Counted from the first letter of the stretch, positions 1 to 9,905 are shown. The stretch: DNA of 64,000 nucleotides from Saprospiraceae bacterium (GCA_021604865.1 BQJU01000021.1:1-64000), one strand, 5' to 3'. Notes: a model not told the origin generated them from the sequence alone. Translations and numbers: made by a program.

Positions 1-90
1 GGGGATCACCTCTTACCATTCCGAACAGAGAAGTTAAGCCCCATTGCGCCGATGGTACTGCCCTTGGGTGGGAGAGTAGGTCGCTGCCAA
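1..90 (+). rRNA. rrf: 5S ribosomal RNA, 3' part (cut by window edge)
   Basis: The first 90 bases carry the conserved 3' two thirds of a bacterial 5S rRNA: the CCGAACAGAGAAGTTAAGCC block and the GGGAGAGTAGGTCGCTGCC 3' strand. The 5' end and presumably the 23S and 16S genes lie left of the window. The 3' boundary is estimated from the end of the closing-stem strand just before the T run at 92-99. Confidence 0.93.
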
Positions 91-126
91 CTTTTTTTTT
101 CTTAGCCTTTTGGCTTATTCATTTCA

Positions 127-167
127 CGAAGGCCCATTTGTTTATACAAATGGGCCTTCGTTGTTTT
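127..167 (+). terminator. intrinsic terminator of the rRNA operon
   Basis: A perfect 14-bp inverted repeat (127-140 with 147-160) has a 6-base loop TTTATA and is followed by TTGTTTT. It lies 37 bases after the 5S end and before any coding sequence, as expected for the end of the rRNA transcript. A second T run at 92-99 directly after the 5S may help. Confidence 0.85.
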
Positions 168-445
168 AAGAAATTCTTACCACTTTGAAAAAGAACAAGA
201 AAATTCCCATCTTTTTGAAAAACAGCTGAACACTCCTTATTTAAAGGCTTCACAACACCTTTCCAATTAAAAAAGAAAACCTCTCGTAAAATTTTTATAC
301 TTATTTTAACAGTTATATGTATCTTTTGCCAGAATTTGCGTCTAAAGGGAATAGATCGTATGTTTCCCAATTGGAGCAATTGAATTCTAGATCTCAGTCG
401 AATAAAAATCATTGTTTTACTTTGGAACAGACGTGTAATAAAAGT

Positions 446-997
446 ATGCAGGACCTTGAGGTAATTCATCATTATCTCGAAACTCAGGCTTCTAAATGTT
501 TTAGCCTGTTGTACACGCGCTACGCTGGAAAGATCTATAGCAAATGTATTTCCCTGCTGAAGGATGAAGCAATGGCGCAGGATGCAACTCAGGAAATCTT
601 TACCAAGATTTTTCTCAACCTTTCCCGTTTTAGTGAAAAGTCGAGATTTTCTACCTGGGTATATTCCATTACCTATAATTATTGCATTGATTTTATTCGA
701 AGAAAGAAAAAACAAAAAAATCTTTTTTCAGATGAAATTGAAAATGCTCCTGACCTGGCTGATGAAATTCCAGATGAAGCATTACTTCAGATGGAGGTCA
801 GGCAATTAAAAAAAGTATTAGAAGAAGTAGCAGACGGTGATAGGGCTATTCTCTTGATGAAATATCAAGATGATATGTCCATAAAAGAAATAGCAGACAT
901 TCTCGGGAAAACAGAAAGTGCAATTAAAATGCAACTCAAGCGAGCCAAGGAAAGGGCACAGCGCTTGAGGAATCAATTATTCCAAGAAAATGTCTAA
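446..997 (+). CDS. RNA polymerase ECF sigma factor (sigma-70 family)
   Basis: This is a group IV (ECF) sigma factor that directs RNA polymerase to a limited regulon. Region 2 is seen in the segment from LYTRYAGKIY through QDATQEIFTKIF to FSTWVYSITYNYCIDFIRRKKK, and region 4 in DRAILLMKYQDDMSIKEIADILGKTESAIKMQLKRAKER, a helix-turn-helix. The start at 446 (MQDLEVI) gives 183 residues, the usual ECF length. The frame is open back to an ATG at 317, but the extra 43 residues match nothing typical of the family. Two small genes follow closely (1010 and 1340), and the first may be a regulator. No classical anti-sigma (FecR or zinc-binding) gene is adjacent. Confidence 0.88.
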   Translation: MQDLEVIHHYLETQASKCFSLLYTRYAGKIYSKCISLLKDEAMAQDATQEIFTKIFLNLSRFSEKSRFSTWVYSITYNYCIDFIRRKKKQKNLFSDEIENAPDLADEIPDEALLQMEVRQLKKVLEEVADGDRAILLMKYQDDMSIKEIADILGKTESAIKMQLKRAKERAQRLRNQLFQENV

Positions 998-1009
998 CAG
1001 ACAGTTGCT

Positions 1010-1315
1010 ATGAACAACTTTCAACGCTTACAAGAAGAACAGGAGGAGGAGTTTTATAACGAAGCCAGACATGATCAGCTTCGTAGCGGCCTCCACCAAA
1101 CTCTCGGAACCTTCAGGTTTATCGGGCAAGTAATTGATATCTATCTGCCAAGGGTTGTCGATATGTTAATCGTCGCCACTGGAGGAAATTCAGGTAGGGA
1201 TGATGATGCCGTGACTCCCCGACTCCGTAGTCAGGATCCATCGTCGGGCCCGATAATGGATAGAAAAAACTTGGGCCCTAAAGGCCCTGATGGGGAAATT
1301 GCTCCCCCTAGATGA
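1010..1315 (+). CDS. small hypothetical protein downstream of ECF sigma
   Basis: This 101-residue protein starts 12 bases after the sigma-factor stop, so it is probably cotranscribed with it. The N-terminal third is strongly charged (FQRLQEEQEEEFYNEARHDQ). A stretch around residues 30-58 (LGTFRFIGQVIDIYLPRVVDMLIVATGG) is hydrophobic or amphipathic and could associate with the membrane. The C-terminus is a Gly/Pro/Asp-rich tail that looks disordered. I recognise no family. Its position suggests a role with the sigma factor, but nothing in the sequence shows anti-sigma activity. Confidence 0.6.
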   Translation: MNNFQRLQEEQEEEFYNEARHDQLRSGLHQTLGTFRFIGQVIDIYLPRVVDMLIVATGGNSGRDDDAVTPRLRSQDPSSGPIMDRKNLGPKGPDGEIAPPR

Positions 1316-1339
1316 TCTAATAACACTTAAAACTAAACG

Positions 1340-2155
1340 ATGGAGGATTTTACACTCATCGGGATTCTACAAGAACAGCTAGCCAATTTAGCCCAAATTA
1401 TTCCCAATCTTGTAGGGGCAATGGCCATCTTTTTTATTGGTTGGTTTATTGCCAAAATGCTGGCGCGAATCGTGAAGAAGCTATTGGTAAGTGTAGGGGT
1501 AGACTCTCTAGCTGAAAAACTCAACGAAATCGAAATTGTTGAAAAATCCAATATCAAAATTATTCCGAGCGTATTAATCTCCAAGATTCTCTATTATTTG
1601 ATTTTCTTTATTTCGATCATGGCTGCTACTGATGTGCTGGGTATGAAGGCAATTTCTGACCTCATGACAAACATCATGAACTACATTCCTAGCCTGATTT
1701 CAGCACTCGTGGTATTGATTATAGGGGTGGTCATTGCAGACGTTTTGAAAAAAATCGTGCAAACTACCTGCGATTCTTTGGGTATACCCGCTTCGAAAAT
1801 GATTTCAAACCTGGTCTTTTATTTCATTTTCCTCAATGTAATCATGATCACACTTAAGCAGGCCAGCTTGCAAACGGATTTCATAGAAACCAATATTTCC
1901 ATTATCCTGGCAGGTGTCGTACTTGCTTTTGCTATTGGTTATGGCATGGCTTCCAGAGGCTTGATGTCCAATATGTTATCTTCATTTTATAACAAGGAAA
2001 AAATAAAACTTGGCCATACCGTCATCATTGACGGAACCAAGGGCAAAATAATTTCTATTGATAGTACTACCCTTACTTTACAGGCAAGTAACAGCAAGGT
2101 GATTATACCGCTGAGCAAGTTAACTTCCGAAAAAGTAGAAATTTTGGAAGATTAA
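1340..2155 (+). CDS. mechanosensitive-channel-like membrane protein (conserved TM-helix repeats)
   Basis: This 271-residue inner-membrane protein has about five hydrophobic helices. Two copies of the 'conserved TM helix' motif are visible: one near residues 10-45 (LAQIIPNLVGAMAIFFIGWFIAKMLA) and one near 110-150 (YIPSLISALVVLIIGVVIADVLKKI). A small MscS-like beta segment closes the protein (KLGHTVIIDGTKGKIISID). It lacks the full cytoplasmic MscS cage, unlike the MscS at 23965-24774. It starts 24 bases after the preceding small gene. Function as an ion channel or in turgor sensing is inferred from the family only. Confidence 0.75.
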   Translation: MEDFTLIGILQEQLANLAQIIPNLVGAMAIFFIGWFIAKMLARIVKKLLVSVGVDSLAEKLNEIEIVEKSNIKIIPSVLISKILYYLIFFISIMAATDVLGMKAISDLMTNIMNYIPSLISALVVLIIGVVIADVLKKIVQTTCDSLGIPASKMISNLVFYFIFLNVIMITLKQASLQTDFIETNISIILAGVVLAFAIGYGMASRGLMSNMLSSFYNKEKIKLGHTVIIDGTKGKIISIDSTTLTLQASNSKVIIPLSKLTSEKVEILED

Positions 2156-2387
2156 TTGTTCTTATTTGATCTATTATTCGTCTTGAAAATTTTCTCAAAT
2201 CAAATTTTGTACCTAACGATTAGGCGTATCTCCTTTTGTCTCTATTCAACTGCTCAGTATTAAATTTTCTCCTTGTTTTAGCGCTAAAAGCCCAATAATT
2301 TATATTTAATCAAAGCCCACAAATATTTCCCCGGGAAAATATTTTGGTATCTAATGTTGCATTTTATTAACTATAATTTTGAGAACA

Positions 2388-3416
2388 ATGAATAAGTATT
2401 TGTACAGTTTTGTCGTCTTTATTATCCTGTTGGCTGGTAATATTAATCCGGTGGTCGCACAGGAAGAAGAAAAAAAAATAGAAGAAGGTTGGAAAAGCGG
2501 TGCCGGCATTGGCCTGGATTTTGCCCAACTCTTTCAATTGAATCCCAAGCAGGGAGCTGGATTGAATAGAATCGGACTGGGAGGTGCTACCAATTTTTTC
2601 GCCAATTACCGCAAAGATCGGTTGGCGTGGGATAACCAGGCTTCCTGGCAATTTGGTGTACAGCGCTTAGGAGCAGGAATCGTTGCTCAGGGACCAAATA
2701 CTGACAAGGTGCCCTTCCAAAAATCAATTGATGAACTGAGGATAAATTCCAAGGTCGGTTATGCCACCTCCGAAAATTCCAATTTTTTCTACGCAGCAGA
2801 CTTTTCCTTTTTAAGTCAGCTTACACCAACCTATGATAATCCCGACTATGCTGGCAACTTCCTCTCTGACGTATTTGGCAACAGCCGCGAATTGTCAAAG
2901 TTATTTTCACCGGCAACTATTGTATTGTCCCTTGGTATGAATTACAAACCCTCTGAGAAACTCAGTATCTACTATTCTCCTCTGGGTGCCAAGTGGATTA
3001 TCGTAGCCGATGATGCCATTGCAGCAAGAGGCGTACATGGTAATCCGGTAGAAGGAGAATTGGGGCCTGATGGGCTTTTTTTAGATTTTAAAAACGTAGA
3101 CAATCAGTTTGGATCTCTGCTTAAATTCAACTATGCCGATAAGTATTTTGCAGAAAAAGCAACGTTCACTTCTGTATTGTCTCTCTATTCCAACTATTTG
3201 AAAAATCCGGAAAATATAGATATAGATTGGACAAATGAATTTGCAGTAAGTATTGTAAAGGGACTCCAATTGGCCGTTACCGTAAATGTGTTCTACGACG
3301 ACGACGTAAATGTTCAGATCACCGACAAAGATCTCCCAAACGGAGTTAAGCCTTTTTTAGGAAAACGTGTGAGCTTGACCGAGCAATTGCTCATCAAATA
3401 TAGCCTCACATTCTAA
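2388..3416 (+). CDS. DUF3078 family secreted / outer-membrane protein
   Basis: The 342-residue product has a signal peptide (MNKYLYSFVVFIILLAGNINPVVAQ). A body with alternating hydrophobic residues and aromatic strand ends follows, typical of DUF3078 beta-barrel-like proteins common in Bacteroidota. Recognisable stretches are WKSGAGIGLDFAQ, the WDNQASWQFGVQRLG segment and YYSPLGAKWIIVADD. The ATG at 2388 was preferred over an in-frame TTG three codons upstream because it places a standard signal peptide at the N-terminus. Function is unknown. The gene is monocistronic, ending in a strong terminator at 3463. Confidence 0.82.
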   Translation: MNKYLYSFVVFIILLAGNINPVVAQEEEKKIEEGWKSGAGIGLDFAQLFQLNPKQGAGLNRIGLGGATNFFANYRKDRLAWDNQASWQFGVQRLGAGIVAQGPNTDKVPFQKSIDELRINSKVGYATSENSNFFYAADFSFLSQLTPTYDNPDYAGNFLSDVFGNSRELSKLFSPATIVLSLGMNYKPSEKLSIYYSPLGAKWIIVADDAIAARGVHGNPVEGELGPDGLFLDFKNVDNQFGSLLKFNYADKYFAEKATFTSVLSLYSNYLKNPENIDIDWTNEFAVSIVKGLQLAVTVNVFYDDDVNVQITDKDLPNGVKPFLGKRVSLTEQLLIKYSLTF

Positions 3417-3462
3417 AATATGGATGCTCTTAAACAAATGCTACTGTAAAGAAGAAATTCAC

Positions 3463-3496
3463 AAAAGCCTGTCTTCGGACGGGCTTTTCAGTTTTT
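3463..3496 (+). terminator. intrinsic terminator after the DUF3078 gene
   Basis: An 11-bp stem (3463-3473 with 3478-3488, one G-T pair) has a stable TTCG tetraloop and is followed by CAGTTTTT. It lies 46 bases after the stop codon and about 100 bases before polA. Confidence 0.85.
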
Positions 3497-3595
3497 CGAT
3501 CTTACGCAACAACTTTATTTGCTACATTGCTACCTTAAAAATTCAGTAAGGTTGCCCGAATTTCCCTATCTTGTTTTCCCAAATATTGAGAACCG

Positions 3596-6394
3596 ATGTC
3601 AGAAAAAAAGCTCTTCCTGCTAGACGGACACGCTTTGGTTTATAGGGCGCATTTTGCGTTTATTTCCCGCCCTCTTATCAACTCTAAAGGGTTTAACACC
3701 TCTGCGATTACGGGATTCACTCGTACACTTTGGGATTTGATGAAAAATCAGAGTCCTTCCCATATTGCCGTAGCATTTGACCCACATGGCCCTACTTTTC
3801 GGCATGAAATGTATGAGCCTTATAAAGCCAACCGGGAGGAACAACCCGATGATATCCGTAATTCCTTCCCCTACATTCACCGTATTGTGAAGGGATTTAA
3901 TATTCCAATTGTCACTGTTAACAATTATGAGGCGGATGATGTGATTGGCACTTTATCCAAACAAGCAGAAAAGGAAGGTTTTAGCGTTTACATGGTTACA
4001 CCTGACAAGGATTATTGTCAACTGGTATCGGAGAATATTTTTATGTACAAACCGTCCCGGCAAGGTAATGGTGTGGATATCTGGGGCCTAAATGAAGTTT
4101 GTGAAAATTGGGGCGTAAAACGTGCAGATCAGGTGATCGATATGCTGGGATTGAGTGGCGATAGTGTAGATAATATTCCGGGTATTCCGGGTATCGGCCT
4201 TAAAACCGCAGCCAAACTATTAGCCGAATATGATAGCATTGAAGGATTATTGGCCAATACGGATAAATTGAAAGGCAAACAAAAAGAAAAAGTGGAACAA
4301 TTCGCAGAACAAGGGCTACTCTCGAAAAGACTGGCTACCATTGATGTGAATGTACCCATTCAGTTTGATGCAAAGGCTTATGAAATAGAGCCATTTAATC
4401 GGGAAATACTTACCGAAGTTTTTAAAGAGTTGGAATTCCGTACATTAGCCCAGACCATTCTGGGAACAGAGGAGGAACAACCGGTTTCAAAAGCTGGTGT
4501 CCAGGGTAACTTATTTGGTGATGTTGTAACACCGGCATCTACCCGAAGCACAAAACCTGCTGCCCATTCCGTCGCAGATAACCACATAGGCAATACCGAA
4601 CACACTTATCACCTGACCAATAGTCCAGATAAAATTGCCGCCTTAATCGACCTGTTGTCCAAACAGAAAAGTATTTGTTTTGACACCGAAACAACCAATA
4701 TTGATGCCAATCAGGCTGAGTTGGTTGGCATGTCTTTTTCGGTGAAGGTAGGAGAAGCTTATTACGTACCTATTCCTGAAAAAAGAGCAGATGCAGAAGC
4801 ACTGGTGGAACAGTTTAAAGCAATTTTTGAAAATCCTGATATTGAAAAAACAGGGCAAAATATCAAATATGATGCTCTGGTGCTCAAATGGTACAACATT
4901 GAACTGAAAGGTATCTTTTTTGATACCATGGTGGTTCATTATTTGCTGGAACCTGAACTTCGCCACAATATGGACTACCTGGCGGAGACTTATCTCAAAT
5001 ACAAACCGGTTTCCATTACGACTCTTATCGGGAAAAAAGGTAAGCACCAGCTGACCATGCGGGATATTTCTGTTGAGAAGGTAGCAGACTATGCTGCCGA
5101 AGATGCCGACATTACGTTACAGTTAAGGGAGTTTCTTGCCCCAAAACTGGAAGAAGCTGGTCTGCAAAAACTGTATACTGAGCTGGAAGAGCCACTAATC
5201 AATGTATTGATTGACATCGAATTTGAAGGCATCAACTTGAATTCGGAATTACTGGAAACATATACAAAAGAACTGGAAGGTAATATTCTGTCTACAGAGC
5301 AGAAAATTTACGATACAGCAGGGACCCGGTTTAATATTGCCTCGCCCAAACAGGTGGGAGAAGTTCTATTTGATAAAATGGGCATTCCTTACCGTTGGCG
5401 CAAAACAAAAACCGGACAGTATTCTACAGATGAAGAAAAACTGACGGAATTGGCCAAAGAACAACCCATTGTGGACGATATTTTGCGGTTCCGGGGATTG
5501 TCAAAATTGAAATCAACCTATGTTGATGCCTTACCCCGAATGGTAAATCCTAAGACTGGCCGGGTGCATTCTTCTTTCAATCAAACCATTGCAGCTACGG
5601 GGCGATTGAGTTCCACCAATCCCAATATGCAAAATATCCCGATCCGTACCCCAGAAGGGGCCAAGGTACGGGAAGCTTTTATCCCGAGAGATAGTAACCA
5701 TCTGTTGTTGGCGGCCGATTATTCACAAATAGAGCTTAGACTGATTGCTGAAATTAGTGGCGACGCAAATATGTTGGAGGCTTTTCAGCAAAACCTGGAT
5801 ATTCATGCAGCAACAGCTGCGGGTGTTTTTGGCGTACCATACGATGAAGTGACCAAAGAACAGCGCTATCGGGCCAAAACCGTGAATTTTAGCATTACTT
5901 ATGGTGCCGGAGCAACCAATTTATCGCGTCAACTGGACATCAAACGTAGTGAAGCCAGTGAAATTATCGAGCAATATTTCCGACAATACCAGGGCTTGAA
6001 AAAATATATGGATGAAGTTGTTGAAAATGCACGGAGGGACGGATTCGTGACTACGTTGATGGGGCGGAAACGCTATTTGCGGGATATTAACTCTAAAAGC
6101 TCTCTTGCCCGTAGTAATGCCGAACGTATTGCCATTAATACCCCCATTCAAGGTACTGCCGCCGATATGATCAAAGTGGCCATGATCAATATACATCGAG
6201 TTTTAAAAGAAGGCAATTTCAAAACAAAAATGATCCTTCAGGTACATGACGAATTGGTTTTCGATGTTCCTAAAACGGAAATGGAAACCGTAAAACCCAT
6301 CATCCTGGATAAAATGAAAAATGCTATTCCCAATCTCAAGGTACCTATTCAGGTAGGCATGGATACTGGAGAGAATTGGTTGGAAGCACATTAA
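3596..6394 (+). CDS. polA: DNA polymerase I
   Basis: This is the full three-domain enzyme (932 residues) for gap filling, Okazaki-primer removal and repair. The 5' nuclease domain occupies about 1-300 (LFLLDGHALVYRAHFA at the start; YEADDVIGTL and GLSGDSVDNIPGIPGIG). The 3'-5' exonuclease domain is at about 335-530 and keeps its metal ligands: DTETT, NIKYD and the YxxxD of YAAEDADIT, so proofreading should be active. The polymerase domain holds motif A (DYSQIELR), motif B (RAKTVNFSITYG, with Phe at the position that discriminates against dideoxynucleotides) and motif C (VHDE). lpxD follows 24 bases downstream in the same direction, so the two may share a transcript. Confidence 0.97.
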   Translation: MSEKKLFLLDGHALVYRAHFAFISRPLINSKGFNTSAITGFTRTLWDLMKNQSPSHIAVAFDPHGPTFRHEMYEPYKANREEQPDDIRNSFPYIHRIVKGFNIPIVTVNNYEADDVIGTLSKQAEKEGFSVYMVTPDKDYCQLVSENIFMYKPSRQGNGVDIWGLNEVCENWGVKRADQVIDMLGLSGDSVDNIPGIPGIGLKTAAKLLAEYDSIEGLLANTDKLKGKQKEKVEQFAEQGLLSKRLATIDVNVPIQFDAKAYEIEPFNREILTEVFKELEFRTLAQTILGTEEEQPVSKAGVQGNLFGDVVTPASTRSTKPAAHSVADNHIGNTEHTYHLTNSPDKIAALIDLLSKQKSICFDTETTNIDANQAELVGMSFSVKVGEAYYVPIPEKRADAEALVEQFKAIFENPDIEKTGQNIKYDALVLKWYNIELKGIFFDTMVVHYLLEPELRHNMDYLAETYLKYKPVSITTLIGKKGKHQLTMRDISVEKVADYAAEDADITLQLREFLAPKLEEAGLQKLYTELEEPLINVLIDIEFEGINLNSELLETYTKELEGNILSTEQKIYDTAGTRFNIASPKQVGEVLFDKMGIPYRWRKTKTGQYSTDEEKLTELAKEQPIVDDILRFRGLSKLKSTYVDALPRMVNPKTGRVHSSFNQTIAATGRLSSTNPNMQNIPIRTPEGAKVREAFIPRDSNHLLLAADYSQIELRLIAEISGDANMLEAFQQNLDIHAATAAGVFGVPYDEVTKEQRYRAKTVNFSITYGAGATNLSRQLDIKRSEASEIIEQYFRQYQGLKKYMDEVVENARRDGFVTTLMGRKRYLRDINSKSSLARSNAERIAINTPIQGTAADMIKVAMINIHRVLKEGNFKTKMILQVHDELVFDVPKTEMETVKPIILDKMKNAIPNLKVPIQVGMDTGENWLEAH

Positions 6395-6418
6395 TAAGCA
6401 AACCGTTTTAATAGCAGC

Positions 6419-7351
6419 ATGAAGTTTGAAAAGGCTATCCCAGTAGAAGAAATTGCCCAAAAGATTGGCGCAAAAATTATAGGAGATAAAACATTGATGG
6501 CAACAGGTATCAACGAAATACACCAGGTGGAAGCCGGAGATATTACTTTCGTTGATGTTGAAAAATATTTCAGCAAATCCCTAAAGTCTGCGGCCACAAT
6601 TATCATCCTAAACAAAAAAACGAAGTGTCCGAAAGGCAAAGCTTTACTGCTTTGTGAAGAACCCTTTGATTCATATAACCAGCTAATCTTGGAGCAGCGC
6701 CCTGTCGATCCCTTAAGAGATTCGATCAGTCCCACGGCGGAAATTCACCCCACGGCAATCCTGGAACCCAATGTCGTAGTTGGCCATCATGTAAAAATTG
6801 GTGAATACACTCACATTCAAGCCAATGTTGTGATTGCGGAACATTGTACCATCGGCAAACATGTCAACATCCAGTCGGGTTGTATTATTGGTACGGATGC
6901 TTTTTATTTTAAACGCACCTCCCAAGGATATCAAAAATGGCGTTCTGGTGGTCGGGTAATTATTGAAGATCATGTAGATATCGGCGCTGCATGTACGATC
7001 AACAAGGGCGTTTCCGGAGATACTGTAATCGGGGAGGGAAGTAAGCTTGATTGCCAAATTCATATCGGTCATGATGTAAAAGTCGGCAAACGATGTTTGA
7101 TCGCCGGCCAGGTAGGTATTGGGGGCAACACCGAATTGGGTAATGAAGTGATCTTATACGGTCAGGTCGGCATTGTAAATAATTTGAAGATCGGGGCGAA
7201 TGCTATCGTATTGGCCGGTGCCGGTGTGACAAAAGATCTGGAAACTGGAAAAACCTACTTTGGATCCCCGGCAGCTGAAACCCGTACCAAATTCAGGGAA
7301 CTTGCAGCACTCCGGCATCTGCCTGAGTTTTTTGCAAAATATTATGAGTAA
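6419..7351 (+). CDS. lpxD: LpxD-type UDP-3-O-acylglucosamine N-acyltransferase
   Basis: The 310-residue protein has an N-terminal uridine-binding region (about 1-100, ending QLILEQRPVDPL) and a left-handed beta-helix of hexapeptide repeats from about 105 to 270 (IHPTAILEPNVVVGHHVKIGEYTHI and on). The catalytic His is expected in QIHIGHDVKVG and the acyl-binding turn in IAGQVGIGG. It would transfer an R-3-hydroxyacyl chain from ACP to UDP-acylglucosamine in lipid A synthesis. It is somewhat shorter than enterobacterial LpxD (about 340) and Bacteroidota often carry LpxD paralogues, so the exact substrate is not certain. It lies right after polA and ends in a shared terminator. Confidence 0.85.
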   Translation: MKFEKAIPVEEIAQKIGAKIIGDKTLMATGINEIHQVEAGDITFVDVEKYFSKSLKSAATIIILNKKTKCPKGKALLLCEEPFDSYNQLILEQRPVDPLRDSISPTAEIHPTAILEPNVVVGHHVKIGEYTHIQANVVIAEHCTIGKHVNIQSGCIIGTDAFYFKRTSQGYQKWRSGGRVIIEDHVDIGAACTINKGVSGDTVIGEGSKLDCQIHIGHDVKVGKRCLIAGQVGIGGNTELGNEVILYGQVGIVNNLKIGANAIVLAGAGVTKDLETGKTYFGSPAAETRTKFRELAALRHLPEFFAKYYE

Positions 7352-7398
7352 ATACAAAAAAAGCTCCTTCGTCAAACGAAGGAGCTTTTTTTGTATTT
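7350..7398. terminator. bidirectional terminator between convergent genes
   Basis: A perfect 22-bp inverted repeat (7350-7371 with 7377-7398) has a 5-base loop. The core is AGCTCCTTCG / CGAAGGAGCT, with an A tract on one side and a T tract on the other, so it works on both strands. It overlaps the last bases of lpxD (+) and lies 24 bases beyond the end of the minus-strand gene at 7422. Confidence 0.9.
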
Positions 7399-7421
7399 AC
7401 CTTACCCAGTAAAATGTAACC

Positions 7422-7754
7422 TTACCGTTTACTTACTCGCTGGGTAGTCAATATTTTATTTCGTTTATCGATCAATTGTACCAAGTACATCCCTTTGGGT
7501 AAATCACCGATATAATATTTTTCACCATTGACAAAGTCAAAGGATTTTACTTTTCTGCCAACCAGATTAAATACGTTGATTTCATTCACCAATTCATTGT
7601 CATTTACACTGAGGTGACTGGAAACCGGATTTGGGTATATCTGTAATTCAACGCGATCGGTTCGTTTGAGGGTCAGTTTTTCGCTAAAACTATTTTGAGA
7701 AAAAACAACATTGCACAAACAAAAAAATAAACATAGGAGTAACAATTGCTTCAT
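7422..7754 (-). CDS. very small T9SS-sorted protein (signal peptide plus sorting domain only)
   Basis: The product is 110 residues. Residues 1-20 are a signal peptide (MKQLLLLCLFFCLCNVVFSQ). From about residue 37 to the end it is a type IX secretion C-terminal sorting domain: the YPNPVSSHLSV motif, VNEINVFNLVGRKV, then LPKGMYLVQLIDKRN and a basic end. Only about 17 residues separate the two parts, so there is no separate cargo domain. It lies on the minus strand after thrS with a 231-base gap. It could be a small cell-surface peptide or a remnant of a larger secreted protein; I see no decay in the frame. Confidence 0.75.
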   Translation of the reverse strand: MKQLLLLCLFFCLCNVVFSQNSFSEKLTLKRTDRVELQIYPNPVSSHLSVNDNELVNEINVFNLVGRKVKSFDFVNGEKYYIGDLPKGMYLVQLIDKRNKILTTQRVSKR

Positions 7755-7924
7755 ATAAACTGGGAATTATCGGTAACGGTTAAATCACATATATTTTTTC
7801 TTGTAATTAATCATAATTGCAAATTAACGGAATAATGTTAAAGTATCAAGGATAAACGGGAATGTTTACGGATTATTTAACACTCTTTACATAATAAACT
7901 AAAAAAAGGATGGAAAGGTTCGTA

Positions 7925-7980
7925 ACATATTAGTAGATATTTGTATTGGAAAAACCCGATACAAACATCTACTAATGTGT
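7925..7980. repeat. long imperfect inverted repeat downstream of thrS
   Basis: Two 22-base arms (7925-7946 and 7959-7980) match at 20 of 22 positions around a 12-base loop. The two mismatches would form G-U pairs in RNA. It begins 5 bases after the thrS stop, so it is probably the 3' hairpin of the thrS transcript. There is no good U tract, so it may protect the 3' end or act as a weak terminator. The rest of 7755-7985 shows nothing further. Confidence 0.65.
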
Positions 7981-7985
7981 AATTG

Positions 7986-9905
7986 CTACAACAGTTCTTT
8001 AAAATATGCCGCAAAATCTTCAACACTCATAGCTCCAACATCTCCTTCACCCTGACGGCGAACAGACACCTGTTGATTGTCCACTTCTTTCTCTCCGACG
8101 ATGAGCATAAAAGGGATTTTCTTTAATTCCGTATCGCGGATTTTTCGTCCAATTTTTTCACTACGATCATCTATAATGCCTCGAATATCATGTTTGGCCA
8201 AGGCGCTTTCTACTTCGCGGGCATAATCGTTGAAGCGATCACTGATGGGTAGAATAGCAAATTGATCGGGAGTCAACCAGAGTGGGAATTTGCCACCGGT
8301 ATGTTCGATAAGGATACTGATAAAACGCTCCAATGAACCAAAAGGCGCCCGGTGAATCATCACTGGACGATGTTTTTGATCATCCGAACCGATGTATTCT
8401 AATTGAAACCTTTCAGGAAGGTTGTAATCCACCTGGATTGTACCCAACTGCCAGGAGCGGCCCAGCGCATCCTTGATCATGAAGTCGAGCTTGGGACCGT
8501 AAAAGGCTGCTTCCCCCTTTACTTGTACCGTTTCCAGGTCTACTTCTGCGGTAGCCTCAATAATAGCCCGTTCGGCATTATTCCAGTTTTCATCCGAACC
8601 GATGTATTTATCCGGATTGTTAGGATCGCGCAGGGAAATTTGGGCAGTAAAGTTATCAAAGCCCATTTTATGGATTACTGTTGTCGTCAGGTCAAGGACG
8701 TTCAGGAACTCATCTTTAAGCTGCTCTTCTGTACAGAAGATATGCGCGTCATCCTGTGTAAAGCCACGAACTCGGGACAAGCCGTGCAATTCTCCACTTT
8801 GCTCGTAGCGATATACCGTTCCAAATTCCCCGATGCGAATGGGTAGTTCTTTATAAGAATGTGGCTTATGGCCAAATATTTCACAATGATGTGGACAGTT
8901 CATCGGTTTCAATAAAAACTCTTCCCCTTCCTTTGGCGTATGAATGGGTTGGAAACTGTCTTCACCATATTTTTCGTAGTGCCCGGAAGTAACATAGAGC
9001 TGTTTTTGTCCAATGTGCGGGGTTACAACCATCTGATATCCCCGCTTTTCCTGTTCTGATCGCAGAAAGTTCATCAGGCGTTCGCGTAATTGAGTACCTT
9101 TTGGCAACCATATAGGTAACCCCTGCCCTACCTTTTCTGAAAACATAAATAATTCCAGTTCGGCTCCCAGTTTCCTGTGGTCCCGCTTTTTGGCTTCTTC
9201 CAGCATTTCCAGGTAGGCAGTCAATTCCTTTTGTTGTGGGAAAGTAACGCCATAGATACGGGTTAACTGCTTGCGTTTTTCATCTCCGCGCCAGTACGCG
9301 CCACCCACTTTCATCAATTTGATGGCCTTGATTTTTCCGGTATTCGGAATATGGGGTCCACGACAAAGATCAACGAAGTTGCCTTGCTGGTAAAACGTAA
9401 TCGTTCCATCTTCCAGGTCCTCCAGCAACTCCAATTTGTACTCGTCATCCTTTTCCTTGAAGTAATTGACAGCATCGGCTTTGCGGATTTCCTTGCGAAC
9501 AAAGTCGTTTTTTTGCCGGGCAAGTTCCAGCATTTTTTCTTCGATCTTCTTAAACTCATCGGAAGAAATGACTCGGTCTCCGGTATCAATGTCGTAATAA
9601 AAACCATCATCCACAGGTGGACCAATGCCAAATTTTGTGCCGGTATAGAGGGCTTCCAGCGCCTCGGCTAACAAATGGGCAGAAGAATGCCAGAACGTAG
9701 ACTTACCTTCCTTGTCATCCCAGGTCAATAATTGCAGCGTTACATCTTTTTCTATCTGGCGATTGGCATCCCAAACTTCACCATCCACTTTTGCTGAAAG
9801 TACATTCCTGGCAAGCCCTTGGCTAATCGATTGGGCTACCTCCATCGCAGTTACGCCTTTTTCATATTGGCGTACATTGCCATCGGGAAAGGTAATATTG
9901 ATCAT
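7986..9905 (-). CDS. thrS: threonyl-tRNA synthetase
   Basis: This is the full-length class II enzyme (639 residues) charging tRNA-Thr. It has a TGS domain (about 1-62), an editing domain with the HxxxH motif ([11 protein letters not shown]), and a catalytic domain with the zinc cysteine in [10 protein letters not shown]. Motif 2 lies in [27 protein letters not shown] and motif 3 in [13 protein letters not shown]-terminal anticodon-binding domain closes it (about 540-639). The start ATG lies before the standard TGS opening ([16 protein letters not shown]). It is transcribed divergently from the giant surface-protein gene. Confidence 0.97.
   Translation of the reverse strand: MINITFPDGNVRQYEKGVTAMEVAQSISQGLARNVLSAKVDGEVWDANRQIEKDVTLQLLTWDDKEGKSTFWHSSAHLLAEALEALYTGTKFGIGPPVDDGFYYDIDTGDRVISSDEFKKIEEKMLELARQKNDFVRKEIRKADAVNYFKEKDDEYKLELLEDLEDGTITFYQQGNFVDLCRGPHIPNTGKIKAIKLMKVGGAYWRGDEKRKQLTRIYGVTFPQQKELTAYLEMLEEAKKRDHRKLGAELELFMFSEKVGQGLPIWLPKGTQLRERLMNFLRSEQEKRGYQMVVTPHIGQKQLYVTSGHYEKYGEDSFQPIHTPKEGEEFLLKPMNCPHHCEIFGHKPHSYKELPIRIGEFGTVYRYEQSGELHGLSRVRGFTQDDAHIFCTEEQLKDEFLNVLDLTTTVIHKMGFDNFTAQISLRDPNNPDKYIGSDENWNNAERAIIEATAEVDLETVQVKGEAAFYGPKLDFMIKDALGRSWQLGTIQVDYNLPERFQLEYIGSDDQKHRPVMIHRAPFGSLERFISILIEHTGGKFPLWLTPDQFAILPISDRFNDYAREVESALAKHDIRGIIDDRSEKIGRKIRDTELKKIPFMLIVGEKEVDNQQVSVRRQGEGDVGAMSVEDFAAYFKELL

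Noticed and set aside
317-445. 43-residue N-terminal extension of the first sigma factor
   Set aside because: It is not family-like; the shorter start gives the normal ECF length. It cannot be excluded without transcript data.
8403-8846. 147-codon plus-strand open frame inside thrS
   Set aside because: Antisense to a well-conserved housekeeping gene with all its motifs intact.
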